NCBI RefSeq assembly: GCF_002280785.1
Contig: NZ_NCEQ01000007.1
Coordinates: 434,001-498,000 of the forward strand
Reading direction: 5' to 3'
Source of the DNA: Brevundimonas subvibrioides
Lineage (GTDB): Bacteria; Pseudomonadota; Alphaproteobacteria; Caulobacterales; Caulobacteraceae
Length of the DNA stretch: 64,000 bases
Under the pieces are notes generated by a model. The model was not told where the DNA came from, did not search any database, and worked only from the letters and a program-made list of their open reading frames with translations. Below, piece by piece: positions 63,662 through 64,000 of this stretch (position 1 is the first letter of the stretch; each line of letters opens with the position of its first letter). A program made the translations under genes and the position numbers.

Positions 63662-64000
63662 TCAGGAAACCGGAACGGCCGTCCCGTCCCCCGTCACCGG
63701 TCCGTCGAAGCCATCCCAGGCCCCCGGATCCCGCCCGCCGCCGAATTTCACCAGCGCCGCGATCCGCCTGTCGATAGACGGGTGGGTGGCGAACAGGGCG
63801 TCGGTGAAGCCCGCGCGCTCGTTGTCCAGGAACATGCCCTGCACGTCATCGGGCGCCTCCAGCTTGGATCGCCCCGACACCTTCCGCAGCGCGGAGATCA
63901 TGGAATCCGGGTTCTTGGTCAGCTCGACCGCCCCGGCGTCCGCCACATATTCCCGCGTCCGCGACAGCATCAGCCGGATGACGACGGCGAACACATATCC
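63662..64000 (-). CDS. M48 family metalloprotease (HtpX-like), C-terminal part
   Basis: The frame is open to the window edge, so the N-terminal half with the HExxH motif is missing. What remains has a hydrophobic segment, L-S-R-T-R-E-Y-V-A-D-A-G-A-V-E-L (the E-x-x-A-D motif with the third zinc ligand Glu) and F-A-T-H-P-S-I-D-R-R-I-A-A-L (the THPxxxxRI motif of M48B). HtpX-type proteases act in membrane protein quality control. The Pro/Gly-rich last 25 residues are not part of the conserved domain. Confidence 0.88.
   Translation of the reverse strand, partial: GYVFAVVIRLMLSRTREYVADAGAVELTKNPDSMISALRKVSGRSKLEAPDDVQGMFLDNERAGFTDALFATHPSIDRRIAALVKFGGGRDPGAWDGFDGPVTGDGTAVPVS

Overview
The window is high-GC chromosomal DNA from an alphaproteobacterium of the order Caulobacterales, most likely Brevundimonas or a close relative. 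The evidence is the gene order (rpsB-tsf-pyrH-frr-uppS-cdsA-dxr-rseP-bamA-skp-lpxD-fabZ-lpxA-lpxI-lpxB; trp genes-lexA-comEC-gltX-gltA; rpoZ-rsh; smpB-dapA-slt), LpxI in place of LpxH, a single RelA/SpoT protein, the alphaproteobacterial GTTC-N7-GTTC type of SOS operator, TTGACG-type promoters and frequent ATGA/GTGA gene overlaps. It is almost entirely core genome. I see no prophage, insertion sequence, CRISPR array or defence island.

Layout. 1-818: end of lpd, then two small convergent genes (DUF4279, DUF3606). 819-4895 (-): rlpA-tmk-holB-tatD-MBL hydrolase. 4997-8224: tRNA-Ser(UGA), then pyrG, secG and tpiA (-). 8353-14686 (+): ppiD-trpE, trpG, trpD-trpC. 14687-20757: SOS-controlled lexA, comEC (-), gltX and gltA. 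20835-22090: lepB facing a small gene that joins a ribbon-helix-helix-like segment, a membrane helix and an EF-hand. 22111-37031 (-): a long envelope and translation cluster (rpsB to lpxB). 37190-41117 (-): a 29-codon gene resembling the SOS division inhibitor sidA, then dnaE, then a small membrane protein. 41277-51023: rsh, rpoZ, folK, NYN nuclease, family 5 uracil-DNA glycosylase, an atypical AT-rich gene, smpB, dapA and slt. 51112-64000: TetR regulator, glycosyltransferase, two RNA methyltransferases, MHS transporter, hrpB, amino acid permease, tRNA-Leu(UAG), mntP, motB, bpt and part of an M48 protease.

The most interesting features are: (1) a sidA-like ORF overlapping the dnaE start by ATGA, driven by a promoter whose -10 overlaps a perfect LexA box, so the replicative polymerase is probably co-transcribed with a division inhibitor under SOS control; (2) two inverted LexA boxes at lexA itself; (3) a modular family of palindromic intergenic elements whose arms contain or touch the stop codons of flanking genes and show compensatory base changes between copies; (4) the RHH-like/TM/EF-hand protein, a possible membrane-bound calcium-responsive DNA-binding protein; (5) divergent genes sharing one CATG as both start codons; (6) gaps in otherwise conserved loci (apparent absence of moaC-moeA, metG and dacA).
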